Assembly (NCBI GenBank): GCA_030267565.1
Contig: BRXU01000045.1
Coordinates: 632,501-696,500 of the forward strand
Length of the DNA: 64,000 nt
Direction of reading: 5' to 3'
Source: Pleodorina starrii
Taxonomy: Eukaryota; Chlorophyta; Chlorophyceae; Chlamydomonadales; Volvocaceae
Below, piece after piece: positions 10,853 through 22,070 of the stretch (its first letter is position 1; every line of letters begins with the position of its first letter). Under the pieces are notes generated by a model, which was not told where the DNA came from, searched no databases, and was given only the letters and a program-made list of their open reading frames with translations. Position numbers and translations under genes: made by a program.

Positions 10853-13800
10853 ATGTTTGTACACTTGGGCGGAGATGAGAACTCGAAACCAACCTACTTT
10901 GAAGTCATCGCCGCTGACCGGCTGGTACCAAGTCTAAAGGCAGCCGTCGTGTACGCGCTCTCGGTGAGCTGACGCCGTGCTCCGGGACCGCTTTCGCAGC
11001 TGGCGACAGAGGTGGAACGAAATTGTCTTTCTTTTGCTTTGCTTTGCAAACGACGTCAGCCATCAACAGCAGCTTGATGGTACAGCGCGTCCAAAACTCC
11101 ACAGGTCTTCTCCCAGCGTCACCCCTGGGTTCATCGGTTGCTCAGTTACGATGACGAGGTGTTTGCGCTCGTCACGCTCGCCCTGGACGGCCACAGCCTG
11201 TTCAGCTCCGACAGCACATTCGCGGACAGCTTGTACGGCCTCAAGCTGCGACCGCTGGGGCTTCCGCCGGGGCAGCGGCAGGGCGCGCCGGAGCGACTGA
11301 CCCGCCGGCACCGCGCGCTCGTCCTGGCCTGCAAAGTACTGCTGCCGTACCTGAGGGCCAAAGCGGACAAGGCCTTTCGCCAGGCCTCCTCCTCCACAGC
11401 CTCCGGTGGTGGAGTGCTGGCCCTGGCGCTGCGATACGGCGCGCCGCAGGTGGGAGTGGTTGCTGTGGTTGTTGTCGCAGTGGGAGGGGGAGGCTCCAGA
11501 CCCCGCGAAGGCGCATCACTGAGCCCCAGCGCTAAGGCCACCAGACACGGCCAAGTGATGCGCCGCTCCTTCCTTGCCCCCTTCCTTGCCCCCTTCCTTG
11601 CCCCCTTCCAGCCTTCCTTGCCCCCTTCCTTGCCCCCTTCCAGCCTTCCTTGCCCCCTTCCTTGCCCCCTTCCAGCCTTCCTTGCCCCCGTCCCGAAACC
11701 GATGGATCCTGGGTTCGCCGCCTTGAAGCCGGGTCGCGGGGGTTTGCTTAACTTGGGGGTTAACCTGCTTAGGGATAAACCCCATGAAGGCTAATGACGG
11801 GTAACGTACAAAAACCCTAATGACGGGTAACGAAACGTAACAACAGGGCCCCCACGGCCTTTCGCCACCACCACCTCCCCTTTCCCCGCCCCACCCCTCT
11901 CCTCTCCGCTCCGCTCCGCTCCCCCCCGGTCCATGTGTGTTCCCAGGGCCCCTCCTCCGCTGACCCCACCGCCCATCGGCCCGAGGATCGGCCCGAGGAC
12001 GGCACCGGGGGCCTTCCCCGGAGGCTGGCGGGGGCCTTGGTGGCCGCATACCCCTGGATGCATGCGGCGATGGAGGTGAGTGTGGTGTGGGCCGGAGGGA
12101 GCGTTGCGGCCAAAACCCACACAGAGGGAGGTCCCGGAGGTCGCTTGTGTCGCTCGCTTGTGTATGAACCGCATCGTATGAATGAACCGAGGATGGCTTT
12201 TCCACGCCCCTTTGCCGCCCCTCCTCCCCCCATTTCCCTCCCTTTCCCTCCCTCCTCTGTCCCTCTCCCTCTCCCTCCCTCTTTCTCGCGTGCGCTAGGG
12301 CACCACCTTCGCTTACCACCTGTCGTACCTCCTCGGAGCCAGCTCCGTACACCATCCCGTACTGCACGTGAGTCAGTCCGTCCGTCCGTCAGTCCGTCAG
12401 TCGCCCTACGTGCTGTGCGTTTCTTAGGGGTTTTTCGTTTCTCTTTCTTCGATTTCTTCGATTTTCCCGTTTCTCGACCCTCTCTCTCCCTCTCTCTCGT
12501 CTCATCGAGACCGCCCTGAGGGGGGGTGAGGGTATGACAAGAAAAAACACCAGCGCAGCAGCAGCGAAGGGAGGGAGGGGCGGAGAGAGGACGGCGTGTT
12601 GGCGAGCGAGCGAGCGGACCCCGGGAACCTCCCCTATACCTCCCCTATACCTCCCACCCATACGAAAAAACGCGACGTGGCGGCGATGCGGTGGTTCGAT
12701 CCGGTCCGTTGGCGTCCGCCCCCGCTCCGTTCCGCTCCCCCGCTCCGTTACAATCCCCCGCTCCGTTCCGCTCCCCCGCTCCGTTACGATCCCCCGCTCC
12801 GTTCCGATCCCCCGCAGGCGCTGGGGGTGTGCGTGGCGCGAACGTCGTCCAAGGACCTGGTGGGGGCGAGGACGATGGGAGGGGGCGTGTAGGAGCGTGT
12901 AGGGGCGATCGGGGGGCGCATGTGGGATGGAGCGGGATGGAATGGAATGGGATGGGATGGAATGGGGGGGGGCGCATCAGGCGGGGTGTCCTACGGGTTT
13001 AAAAAATGAAGATGCCGCAGCGAAGGGACGGAGACACCCGACCCCTACATCCCCCCTACATCCCCCTCCACGACACTGATCAACAGATGGACGCTGAGAA
13101 GGCGAAGCAGGGCCGCCGACAAGCCCTCCTGCAGGCGCTGTCGGCGGCACTGGCGACGGCGACGGCGACGGCAACAGCAGCGCCCGGGAGTGGTACTGCA
13201 CCCGCGGCGCCGACGGCGGCGTGGTCTGTCGTCGCGGCGGCGACGGCATCGGCGCGGCGCGCCGCCGCCTCTGCTCGCTACGGTCTGCTGCGCGGCCTGC
13301 TGGCTGCTCGGTGGCTGGCGGAGGACCACGCGCGCAGTGCCCTCATCCTGGCTGTGTTTGGATTCAAGGTGGGGGGGTGGGAGTGGGGTGAGGGGGTGTG
13401 ATGCTGGGGGTGAGGGGGTACGGCGGCTGACAGAGTGCGGCTGATAGCGTGGCTGGTGACGGGGCGCGGCACTGCGGGTGTTAGGGTTTGGGTGAGGGTA
13501 GTGGCGGGGGTTGCAGGTGCCCCCCTTGTGGGGACACCACTACTCTTGACTTTTATCTCCGAAGTCTGAACCTTTCCCAGACCTTACCGTGCCGTACATC
13601 ATTCCCATGTCGTCGGCCCGTGCCGTACCGTGTCGTACTGTGCCGTGATGTTGTCGTACACTGTCGTACCGTGTCCGGCAACAGGCGCTGGAATGGTGGT
13701 ACTCCACGGCGGAGGGCTCCCTGGCGCGAGGCAAGGTGCTGCCGCCGCCGCCCCCGCCGCCGCCGCCGCGGCCGGTGCCGCCGCCGGAGGGCGTGGGTCT

Positions 13801-14367
13801 TCCGCCGGACCCCTCCGACTGCCCGCTGTGCAGGTGGGTGGGGTGGGAGGGGTGGGAGGTGGGGTGGGAGGGGTGGGAGGTGGGAGAGAGGTGGGAGGAA
13901 GGTGGGAGGGAGGTGGGAGGGGTGGGAGCGGAGAAGAGAGAGAGGGGGACGGAAACAGGGCGCGGTGTCCCTGTGCCCTCTGCCCACACGATGGGCGGGC
14001 AAAGAGGGGCGGGGGGCAATGGGGAGGTGGTGGGGGGAGGGGTACCGTATGCGGCGCTGCGCTGGCTCTGGCGTTTACCCACCACCACCACCACCACCGC
14101 CGCCGTGTGTCCCCTGGGTCCGCTCGCTGACGCCGTCTCCGTCCCTTCGCTGCGGTATCTTCTTTCTTAACCACCACCACTTGTGTCCCCCCTCCTGCCC
14201 CCCGCCCCCTCAGGAAGCGCACCACCAACCCCGCCACCATCGCCACCTCGGGATACGTCTTCTGCTACCCCTGCGCCTTCAACCAGGTCATGGCCCACGG
14301 CCGCTGCCCCGTCTCGCTGTTGCCTGCGGGACTGGACCACGTGCGCAAGCTGTACGAGGCGGCATAG
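10853..14367 (+). CDS. PEX12: Peroxin-12, RING-type peroxisomal import E3 ligase subunit
   Basis: Exons 10853-10963, 11105-11449, 11947-12075, 12299-12367, 12818-12859, 13087-13368, 13685-13833 and 14214-14367 join in phase to about 426 residues. N-terminal PTYFEVIAADRLVPSLKAAV matches the conserved Pex12 start region, followed by STFADSLYGLKLRPLG and LACKVLLPYLRAKADKAF, an AAYPWMHAAME segment, VHHPVLHALGVCVAR, and EWWYST before a proline-rich linker. The C-terminal zinc domain reads CPLCRKRTTNPATIATSGYV then FCYPCAFNQVMAHGRCPVSL, the typical reduced RING of Pex12. Pex12 forms the PEX2-PEX10-PEX12 complex in the peroxisomal membrane and ubiquitinates the receptor PEX5 for recycling. The start ATG at 10853 is the only one that places the conserved N-terminus in frame. 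Length is somewhat above the usual 350-400 because of Ala/Pro-rich insertions in exons 6 and 7. A second peroxin gene (PEX11) lies at 51114. Confidence 0.92.
11571..11695 (+). repeat. Tandem CCCCCTTCCTTG repeat in PEX12 intron 2
   Basis: About eight imperfect copies of a 12-base C/T-rich unit (CCCCCTTCCTTG with CCAGCCTT variants) in the intron between 11449 and 11947. Confidence 0.85.
12721..12815 (+). repeat. 18-bp tandem repeat directly before a PEX12 splice acceptor
   Basis: Five copies of an 18-base unit based on CCGCTCCGTTCCGCTCCC (alternating with a GTTACAATC/GTTACGATC variant) end in the acceptor CCCCGCAG at 12817, so the repeat supplies the pyrimidine tract of PEX12 intron 4. Confidence 0.85.
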
Positions 14368-15533
14368 CGAGAGGAGCCCAGCCCGGCCCAGCACAGCCCG
14401 GCCTAGCCGCGGATTTGGCGCGGCGGTTGTTCGCGCCGGCGGTTGCTCGATTCCACCCAACCCCCGCCCCGCGGGCCGCTGGCTTTCGGCAGGTCACCGC
14501 TTCGATTCTCACTCCACTCACGTTTTTTACCGCTTGTATTACGGTAAATCCCCCGCAAGGCGTTTGTTGTGCGCTGCTGCGGGAGAGAGGTTGGGATGTG
14601 CGCGACGTGGTCGTGTCGAGATGTTTTGGATTTGGGAACGAGGAGAAGGGAGAGGAGGGGCGTTCTGGATATCTGTGAGTGTGTGTGTATGGGGGTGGGG
14701 GGTGGGAGAAGGGCGGGCGCGGGAGGTAAAAAAACGATACCGCGGGGGAGGAGGTGGATTGTGTTCCGCACCTCGTGTTAGTCCCACGCTCGCCAGCGCC
14801 GTGTTGCGGCTTCGGGGGGAGCGTGGGGGTTTGGGGGGGGGCTGCTGGAGCGCTGCAGAAGCGTGCCGCAAAGACTGTACGGCACTGGGTTTTGGGATTC
14901 GGTGCATCTCCCCCTCCCAACTGAACTTCAACTTCACTTCACTTAGTGCCTTGATCGTTGAAGAATGAAGATGCATGGCGCGGCGCAAGCGCCCAACAGC
15001 CTCTGCATTATGCATGGCGCGATGCCCCTCGCTGCCCCTCGCTGTCACAGCGGCACCAGCACTCTCCAGCAGCGGCACCTGCAGATCTTGCCGGCCACCC
15101 ACCCACCCACCCACCAGGCAGCAGGGGGGCTGCGGCCGGTCGGCCGCTCCGACGGATGCTACGCGCGGCGGCAGCTGTGCTGTGTGGGACGGAGAGCTAG
15201 ACAGATCCATCCAGCAACTCAGTAACTCACCGTTCTGCAATGCAGTGTTTGTTGAGTTTTTGTGTGTTGGGAGCATCGAGATTGCATGAGGAGCAAAAGG
15301 GCGGACAAGGGCATTGTGTACCGACACCGGCACATACTTTTTCGCGCGCCAATCTGGTTTCGGAGCGATTGTGGCCGTACCGTTCGATCAAAAGTCCTCC
15401 TGGCGTCGGGGACCGACGAAAAACACCGCGCACAGAAAATTTCTCTTTGGAGCAGTCCGTCCGTGCGGTCTCTGTGCCTCCAAAGACGCATAATTTACGC
15501 AAGCAGAGAGAGGCGCCGGAGCCAGCTGACGAC
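14368..15533. other. Intergenic: PEX12 3' UTR and 5' region of the next gene
   Basis: No coding exon could be supported. The left half is G-rich with small ORFs; the right half (15,200-15,530) is less GC-rich and probably holds the promoter and 5' UTR of the gene starting at 15534. Confidence 0.55.
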
Positions 15534-18500
15534 ATGCAGGCGACGGCTCAGCTGCGCCTTTCTTCGCTTTGCTGCCTGGCTGCTGCCATCGTCATCGTCG
15601 CCGACAGTCAGAAACTCGGTACTCCGACAGGAGGACAGTTCCCCGACAGCCAACAGCACTTTGGCGCAGCTGCGGGCCTTCGCCTTCGAGTAAACCAGGA
15701 CCTGCTCTTGCGCGGGTGAGCGGGTCCGCCCCCACATTTGTTTTTGCGCAGCGTTGATTCTCCGCAGCGACGATTCTCCATCCTATTTCCTGTACCCGGT
15801 CAACGTTGCCAAACCCGTTATATCTATTTTGCCATCGACTGCGCGAAGGCTCAAAAATCAATCCAGAACTGACTGCGCGCTCTGCAGCGGGGCTTTCCTG
15901 GCTGACGAAGCCGCTTCGGTCTCGAGGAAAACGTTACTTCCGCAGCTTCCGCGGTTCTGTGCATGGTCGTGGTGCTTTGTTTTCAACATGTCCTCTGGGT
16001 CAACTGTAAATCCATTCATTCATTGGAGCGGCGCGCTCTGTTTGCGAGTTAACGGTAATGATAAAGAAGAGACCGCAGCGGAGGGGCGGTATGTGAGCAA
16101 CGCTCCTTATTGCAAAGACGAACACCGGGTTGCGCTTCTTTCCTCCCTCGGGCCGCCAGGAATGTCCGCCTGGGAGCCCAGCTGCTGGCTCGCAACAGTC
16201 GCGAAGCACCGCCGCCGGGGACGGGGACCGCCGGAGCTCGACCTGGTGCTCCGAACCACACCGGGGGAGGAGCTGGGGCTGGAGTTGGGGCTAGGGATGC
16301 GGCTGGGGCTGAGACTGGGGCTGCTCGAAGGAGTGGATCGAGGAGTGGCAGCGACACGACTGAAACGCGCGACGGCGGCGCAGCGGCGGCGGCGGCTGGT
16401 GGCGCGGGGAGGCCGCGCTTGGTCGTCGCGACCGACCCGCGGGTCGTGACTGCAATCCTGACGGCCCGCGTGACCTGTGGCGGCGCGGTGGTGGCTCGGG
16501 TAAGCCAACCACCGTCCCTAAGTATGAAAAGGAATCGGGCTTTGATTTTTAATGCAGAGTTTTAATGCAGTGGACCCAGAAAGGCTCGTTGTCGTTGATT
16601 TGGGTAATATGCTGTCCCCTGGGTACTCTGCTGTTGTACTACAGTTATGCTTCGACGCAATGTTAAGGGCCGCTACTGCTATTGATACTGTTGCTGCTGC
16701 TACTGCTGTTGATGATGCTACTGCTGTTGCTGCTGCTGCTGCGTGCAGCAAAAAAACGAACACTTGATTGAAATGAGCAACTGGGTATGTTGTTTGTGCG
16801 GCTAACTACCCAACCAGCACATCGTAACTTCCAACCTCCAACTGCCAATGACGGACAGGCGAGCCGGCTCCTGAGGCTTCCCGGGGCACACAGCGGGGAG
16901 TCGACGCCCGGCGCTGCCGACCCCACACACGGCCCTCCCAAGGCACAACTGAGCGGCGTCGGCGGCGGTGGCGGCGGTGGCGTCGGCGACGTCGGCGGCG
17001 TGCCCGGCGGCAGCGGCGCCGCTGCGGCCGTCTACCCACCGCTCCGCCTGCCGTACACCTTCCTCTTCGAGCTGGAGCCTTCTTCGGAGGGGACCACTGC
17101 CGGCGCCGCCGCCAGCGGCGGCGGTGGCGGCGGCGCCGTCAGGGTCGCCGCCGCGAAAGGCGACTCGGTGACTGCGCCGGCGCCAGCGCCGGCGCCGGCA
17201 GGATTGCAGCCGCCGGCGGCCGCCGGCGCAGCGGCGCCGCCGCCGACCTGCTCTATCGGTCGGCCTAGCCGCATCGCGTCCGGCGGCGGGGGCTCCGTCC
17301 CAGCAGCCGCGGCCGCGGCGTCGTCCGGGGGTGCCGTACAGGCCGGCGCCGCTCCCAGCAGCTCCAAGACGGGCAGCGGTAAGCCGAACGGCGACCTGTT
17401 GCCGAATGGCGGCGGCGGCGGCGCTGCCGACGGCGACCCAGCGACGCGTCGGCCGCCGCCGTTGCCGCCGCCGCCGTACGGCATCAGCTTGAGGCTGGAG
17501 GTGCCGCTGCCGGATGGCCACGTCGCCGTCTTCGTTTCAACCGCTGATACGACAGGTACGGCCGTTGGCACGTCATCCAGGTCGTGAAACTCCGAAACCA
17601 TTCATCGCCGCATCGCTCCAGGGCGGACGCTTTGTCAGTGCGCCCTGAGGTCGCTGTCCGCCATGGCAGCCGCCCCCCCTTGACCTGGTCGAATGCGTCT
17701 CTTAACTCTCTACCGGTATATCGATTTTCATGTTACCGGTATACCCCATATCCTCTTATTCCGTATCCCGTATGATACCTCAAGCGTCTTGTGCGATTTC
17801 CGCCTCCCGTACCGCACCTGCTCGCACGACAGGCGGCTACGCCGTCGCCGCCGACCTGGACGCACTCACGCCGGAGCTCGCTGCCGCAATCCTGCCGCCG
17901 CCGCCGCCTCCACCGCCACCGCCGCCGCCAGCGCCAGCGCCGCCGCCCACTTCACCAACTGGCACGGCGGCAGCAGCGGCGGCGGATCGACCGACGGCAA
18001 CACACGACCCGCTGCAGCCTCAGCCTCAGCAGCAGCCTGCTTTGCAAGTGGAGTCATGCGTGTCGGCGCTCGCCAGGCATTGGACAGGGCAGCAGCGGGC
18101 AGAGCTGGCGGCGGCGGCGCCAGGAGTTCTGGAACACGCATGCGCGGTGCCGTCATTGTACAGGTCAGTAATTGCGGAGGACGTCGATCGCTGCCCGGCT
18201 ATTCGCCTGCTGCTGCCGCCTTCATCGTCATCGCCATCGTCAGCACGAGCTGCTGCTGCTGCTGCGGCGGCGGCATACCGGCCATCATCCCGTGTTGCCG
18301 CCAAGTCGGCGGCTGATGCTGCCGCCGCCGCTGCCGCCGCCACGGCAGCGGGCTCTACATCATCATCGCTGCCGCCGCCATCGACGGGTCGCCAAGTCTC
18401 TCCACCGCCGCCGCCCGGTGAGTGTCTCCAGTGTCTCCAGTCCTGGTGGTAAAGTTTCTCAGAAGGAAACCTGTGCTTGGAAGGTCACCCTCAGGCCGAC

Positions 18501-20307
18501 CCTCGGGTCACCCTCAGGCCGACCCTCGGGTCACCCTCAGGCCGACCCTCGGGTCACCCTCAGGCCGACCCTCGGGTCACCCTCAGGCCGACCCTCGGGT
18601 CACCCTCAGGCCGACCCTCGGGTCACCCTCAGGCCGACCCTCGGGTCACCCTCAGGCCGACCCTCGGGTCACCCTCAGGCCGACCCTCGGGTCACCCTCA
18701 GGCCGACCCTCGGGTCACCCTCAGGCCGACCCTCGGGTCACCCTCAGGCCGACCCTCGGGTCACCCTCAGGCCGACCCTCGGGTCACCCTCTGGCCGACC
18801 CTCGGGTCACCCTCTGGCCGACCCTCGGGTCACCCTCTGGCCGACCCTCGGGTCACCCTCAGGCCGACCCTCGGGTCACCCTCTGGCCGACCCTCGGGTC
18901 ACCCTCAGGCCGACCCTCGGGTCACCCTCAGGTCGACCCTCGGGTCACCCTCAGGTCGACCCTCGGGTCATCCTCGGTTCACACCTTGACCGTCGCCACA
19001 CCTTGACCGTCGCACCCACAGGAGTTGCCGGGTCCACCGCGACGCTGTTCTCTTGGTTACGTGATGGCGCCGCCGGCTCTGGTTGGGTTTCGGGGCTGGG
19101 CTGCGGCTTCACCGTTGGCTGCACCCTAATGTGGTTGGCGGCAGCGGCGGCGGCGAGCCGTCGCAGACGCAACGACTCCCTCCGTCAGGGCTCGATGAAT
19201 GGCGATAACGTGTACGGGTACGGGTACGACACTGGGGCGGAGGGTCCAATGGGCCAGCGGCCGATGTACGACATGCGGGTTGCGCAGGAGCCGTACAACG
19301 GCGGCGGAGGCGACGGGCAGGGCGGGGTTTGGCCGAGCCGGCCGGCGGCGTCTGCTGGCGGCGGCGGTGGCGGCGGAGGCGAGGGGTTGCTGCAGCGAGC
19401 AGGGTCAGGCTTGGGACAGCTGCTGCGCACGCCCATGCGCCGCCGCGGCGGCGGCGGTGGCGGCGGCGCCGCCGGCAGGCCGCTGTACGACAACGCCATT
19501 CCGGAGGAGGACGAGTACGGCTCGCCGTACCGGGGCACCGTCGGCGGCGACAACCTGGCGGCGGCGGCGATGCTGGAGGGGTCGGGGGAAGTGCGCGGCG
19601 TCGAGGGGCGGTCGGCGCCGCGGGGACGCACGCGGCGGCGGCGCAGCGGCGGCGACGACGACGACGACGAAGGGGAGGATGACGAGCTTCTGCGCGCAGC
19701 AGCTGCCGCCGGCGGCGGCAGCGGCGGCGGCGCTATCGCGTCTACGCTTGCTCAGCTGTCGCCCAGCGTGCTGAAGCTGCTAGCTAGCGGTAAGGCTAGC
19801 TAGGGGTTATGAAAACGATACCGCAGGTCTGCAGCAACCCAATAGACGTAGGAAGGTAGGATGGGGTCTGGGAAGTGAAGCGTTTGATACGGTTGATGTA
19901 CCGTACCCCCACGGGCCCGCCACACGCCAATACTTCCAGAGGCATACACACCCGCTCCCTTCCATCCAGCACGGGGAGCTGCGGGGGGGGTCGGGGCTCT
20001 CACGTTTGCCGTACATCAACCCCGTTGTTGTCGTACACTAACAGGTCGCGGCACGGGCGGTTCCTGGGGTCGCGACGAGGCCGGCCGACTGCGGCGATTT
20101 AGTGCTCGTACGACACGAATCCTCAACAGCATCCTCGCATCGTCCGCGGACCCCGCCGGCGGCGGTGACGGCGGCGCCGCCGCTGGCGGCGGCGGTACCG
20201 GCGCCATACCGCCGCCGGGTGGCGGCGGCAGCGGCGCGGCGGTTACACCCGCTGGCAGCGGCGGCGGAGCCGGCGGAGGCATCGGTGCTGCGGGTGCTGT
20301 GGGCTGA
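15534..20307 (+). CDS. Unrecognised secreted/single-pass membrane protein with low-complexity ectodomain
   Basis: Start MQATAQLRLSSLCCLAAAIV is a signal peptide. Exon 1 is 15534-15715; exon 2 starts at 15768 (GDDSPSYFLYPVNVAKPVIS) but its right border is unresolved because the best donor (16055) gives the wrong phase for exon 16160-16499. From there exons 16859-17555, 17833-18417, 19022-19789 and 20045-20307 agree in phase to TGA 20305-20307. The ectodomain repeats short beta-strand-like phrases (RPRLVVATDPRVVTAILTA; LPYTFLFELEPS; YGISLRLEVPLPDGHVAVFV) separated by Gly/Ala/Pro tracts, then a stretch rich in paired Cys (ESCVSAL, EHACAV, VDRCPA). One membrane helix (WVSGLGCGFTVGCTLMWLAA) is followed by RRRRND and a ~330-residue acidic/Gly-rich cytoplasmic tail. 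I do not recognise a family; the beta phrases recall tandem beta-sandwich domains, which is inference only. Without the last intron the frame would stop at 19803 instead. Confidence 0.62.
18482..18975 (+). repeat. 23-bp intronic tandem repeat (about 21 copies)
   Basis: About 21 near-identical copies of a 23-base unit containing GACCCTCGGGTCACCCTC fill the intron 18418-19021. Variants differ at two positions (CTCAGG, CTCTGG, CTCAGGTC). Because 23 is not a multiple of three and the unit has no stop, all three forward frames stay open through the array, which produces spurious long ORFs. Confidence 0.93.
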
Positions 20308-21052
20308 GTGCAGAGCACACGTCGGGGCAGTGAGGAAGATAGCGCAGCGGAGGCACGAAGAGGGGTCGTCTTGGAGGGTTGACTGCGGCTGGTGCTGAAC
20401 TCGCCGGCTTATTGGCGATTAGAGAGGGGTCGGCTGGAGAGGGTTGTTGTTGTTGGTGGTGGGTGTTGATTCTCAGGGCCGGGATTGGCACTGTCTGTCT
20501 GTCGGCCTGTCTGTCTGCACCGGCAGGCGGGCGGTCTGTTAAGGGCCGCTTGGGGGTTGCGGCGCCGACTCTGCGGGTGGGTCCTCTTCAACCCAACCGA
20601 GTTCATCACCTTTCGTCTCCAGGACCACCTGGACCAGGACCATTTGACCCGAGTGGCAATGACCACCTCCATCACCGCTGCCAGCCGTCCCTCAATATCC
20701 TCAACACACGCCTCACAGGCCCATGGACGGTCGGTCGGTCGATGGAGGCCGCAAACACAAAAGCCGCGGAGAACCTCTTGCGCCTTGCTCAGCCTGGCTA
20801 AAGCCAGAGGTCCGACCTTAAAGTGGCCTGAAACTCTGGTAGTTGGGACGAGATGTACAGGACGGGGGGTGAGTTACCTATCTGTTGTCGAAACTAGTGT
20901 AGTTTGTAGAAAAACATGTCCATTTTCTTGTAGCGCAATTCAAACACAATTTGTGCCTAGAATCAGCGCAAAGCGTTTCACCTTTCGCATAGACTAGTCC
21001 TAAACGCTGTGTGACGCCGCTGTAAGAATACAAGTCGGCGCTGAGCACGGCG
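20308..21052. other. 3' UTR/intergenic with one dispersed repeat copy
   Basis: No gene supported. Contains GT- and GTCTGTCT-rich simple sequence (20,440-20,520) and, at 20801-20883, one copy of a repeat that recurs inverted at 33114-33190. Confidence 0.55.
20801..20883 (+). repeat. Dispersed repeat, copy 1 (inverted partner at 33114-33190)
   Basis: The stretch beginning GACCTTAAAGTGGCCTG and ending GAGTTACCTATCT is matched almost base for base by the reverse complement of 33114-33190; the partner has one substitution and a short duplication of GAGTTA. Identity of the element unknown. Confidence 0.85.
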
Positions 21053-21199
21053 ATGGCGCCGCTCGACCGCCTTCCGGCCGACGTGTACAATGCGCAGGCC
21101 CAGCGGCTGCTGGACGGCTTGCTGGCGCACCTCCAGTCGGCGCTGACTGCCGAGGGCAGCAGCAGCGGCAACAGCGGCGACGGTTGGACGACTATACAA
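21053..21199 (+). CDS. Possible isolated coding exon beside the satellite
   Basis: ATG at 21053 opens 49 codons (MAPLDRLPADVYNAQAQRLL..., then a Gly/Ser-rich end) that finish in phase at a plausible donor CAA|GTAAAC (21200). The helical start with balanced composition differs from the repeats around it and looks coding. No continuation exon could be found: a 38-bp palindrome and a 53-bp satellite follow at once. It may be a gene interrupted by the repeats, an internal exon of something longer, or chance. The amphipathic first helix faintly recalls the frataxin N-terminus, too weak to name. Confidence 0.28.
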
Positions 21200-21205
21200 G
21201 TAAAC

Positions 21206-21243
21206 TATATTACAACTAGTATATATATACTAGTTGTAATATA
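21206..21243. repeat. Perfect 38-bp AT-rich palindrome
   Basis: Both arms read TATATTACAACTAGTATAT 5' to 3' on opposite strands with no spacer. It contains two ACTAGT words, the same hexamer that dominates the adjoining satellite, and sits 38 bp left of the array. It could extrude as a cruciform. Confidence 0.92.
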
Positions 21244-21280
21244 TATACATATATTGTTGTAATAGAGCCAATCACGCTAG

Positions 21281-22010
21281 TCCACTAGTCCCGCCATTCC
21301 ACTAGTCCCCGCCGGGCCCCCCAGCCCCTCTAGTCCACTAGTCCCGCCATCCCACTAGTCCCCTCCGGTCCCCCCAGCCCCTCTAGTCCACCAATCCCGC
21401 CATCCCACTAGTCCCCGCCGGGCCCCTCATGCCCTCTAGTCCACTAGTCCCGCCAGCCCACTAGCCCCCTCCGGGCCCCCCAGCCCCTCTAGTCCACTAG
21501 TCCCGCCATCCCACTAGTCCCCTCCGGGCCCCCCATGCCCTCTAGTCCACTAGTCCCGCCATCCCACTAGTCCCCTCCGGTCCCCCCAGCCCCTCTAGTC
21601 CACTAGTCCCGCCATCCCACTAGTCCCCGCCGGGCCCCCCATGCCCTTTAGTCCACTAGTCCCGCCAGCCCACGAGTCCCCTCCGGGCCCCCCATGCCCT
21701 CTAGTCCACTAGCCCCGCCAGCCCACTAGTCCCCGCCGGGCCCCCCATGCCCTCTAGTCCACTAGCCCCGCCATTCCACAAGTCCCCGCCGGGCCCCCCA
21801 GCCCCTCTAGTCCACTAGTCCCGCCATCCCACTAGTCCCCGCCGGGCCCCCCATGCCCTCTAGTCCACTAGCCCCGCCATTCCACTAGTCCCCACCGGGC
21901 CCCTCATGCCCTCTAGTCCACTAGTCCCGCCAGCCCACTAGTCCCCGCCGGGCCCCCCATGCCCTTTAGTCCACTAGTCCCGCCAGCCCACTAGTCCCCA
22001 CCGGGCCCCC
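21281..22010 (+). repeat. 53-bp ACTAGT satellite array, forward orientation
   Basis: About 14 copies with a measured spacing of 53 bases (repeat landmarks at 21281, 21334, 21387, 21440). Each unit carries CCACTAGTCCCGCCA, a second CCCACTAGTCCC, and a GCCGGGCCCCCCA or CTCCGGGCCCC block. Copies differ by scattered substitutions. Ends in a 12-bp repeat at 22011. Confidence 0.93.
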
Positions 22011-22070
22011 CGGGCTTCTCATCGGGCTTCTCATCGGGCTTCTCATCGGGCTTCTCATCGGGCTTCTTAT
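22011..22070 (+). repeat. 12-bp tandem repeat CGGGCTTCTCAT, 5 copies
   Basis: Four exact copies and one variant (CGGGCTTCTTAT) directly abut the 53-bp satellite. Confidence 0.95.

Noticed and set aside
18482..18975. CRISPR array
   Set aside because: Units are directly abutting with no unique spacers, and the context is a eukaryotic intron.
18172..19000. Long ORFs in all three plus frames encoding a 23-residue HPQADPRVTL-type repeat
   Set aside because: They come from the 23-bp tandem repeat in an intron; flanking exons join in phase only if the array is spliced out.
19790..19803. Stop codon TAG at 19801-19803 as the end of the 15534 gene
   Set aside because: The sequence just before it is a good donor (GGTAAGG), and splicing to 20045 gives a long in-phase exon ending at 20307; the earlier stop is kept only as an alternative.
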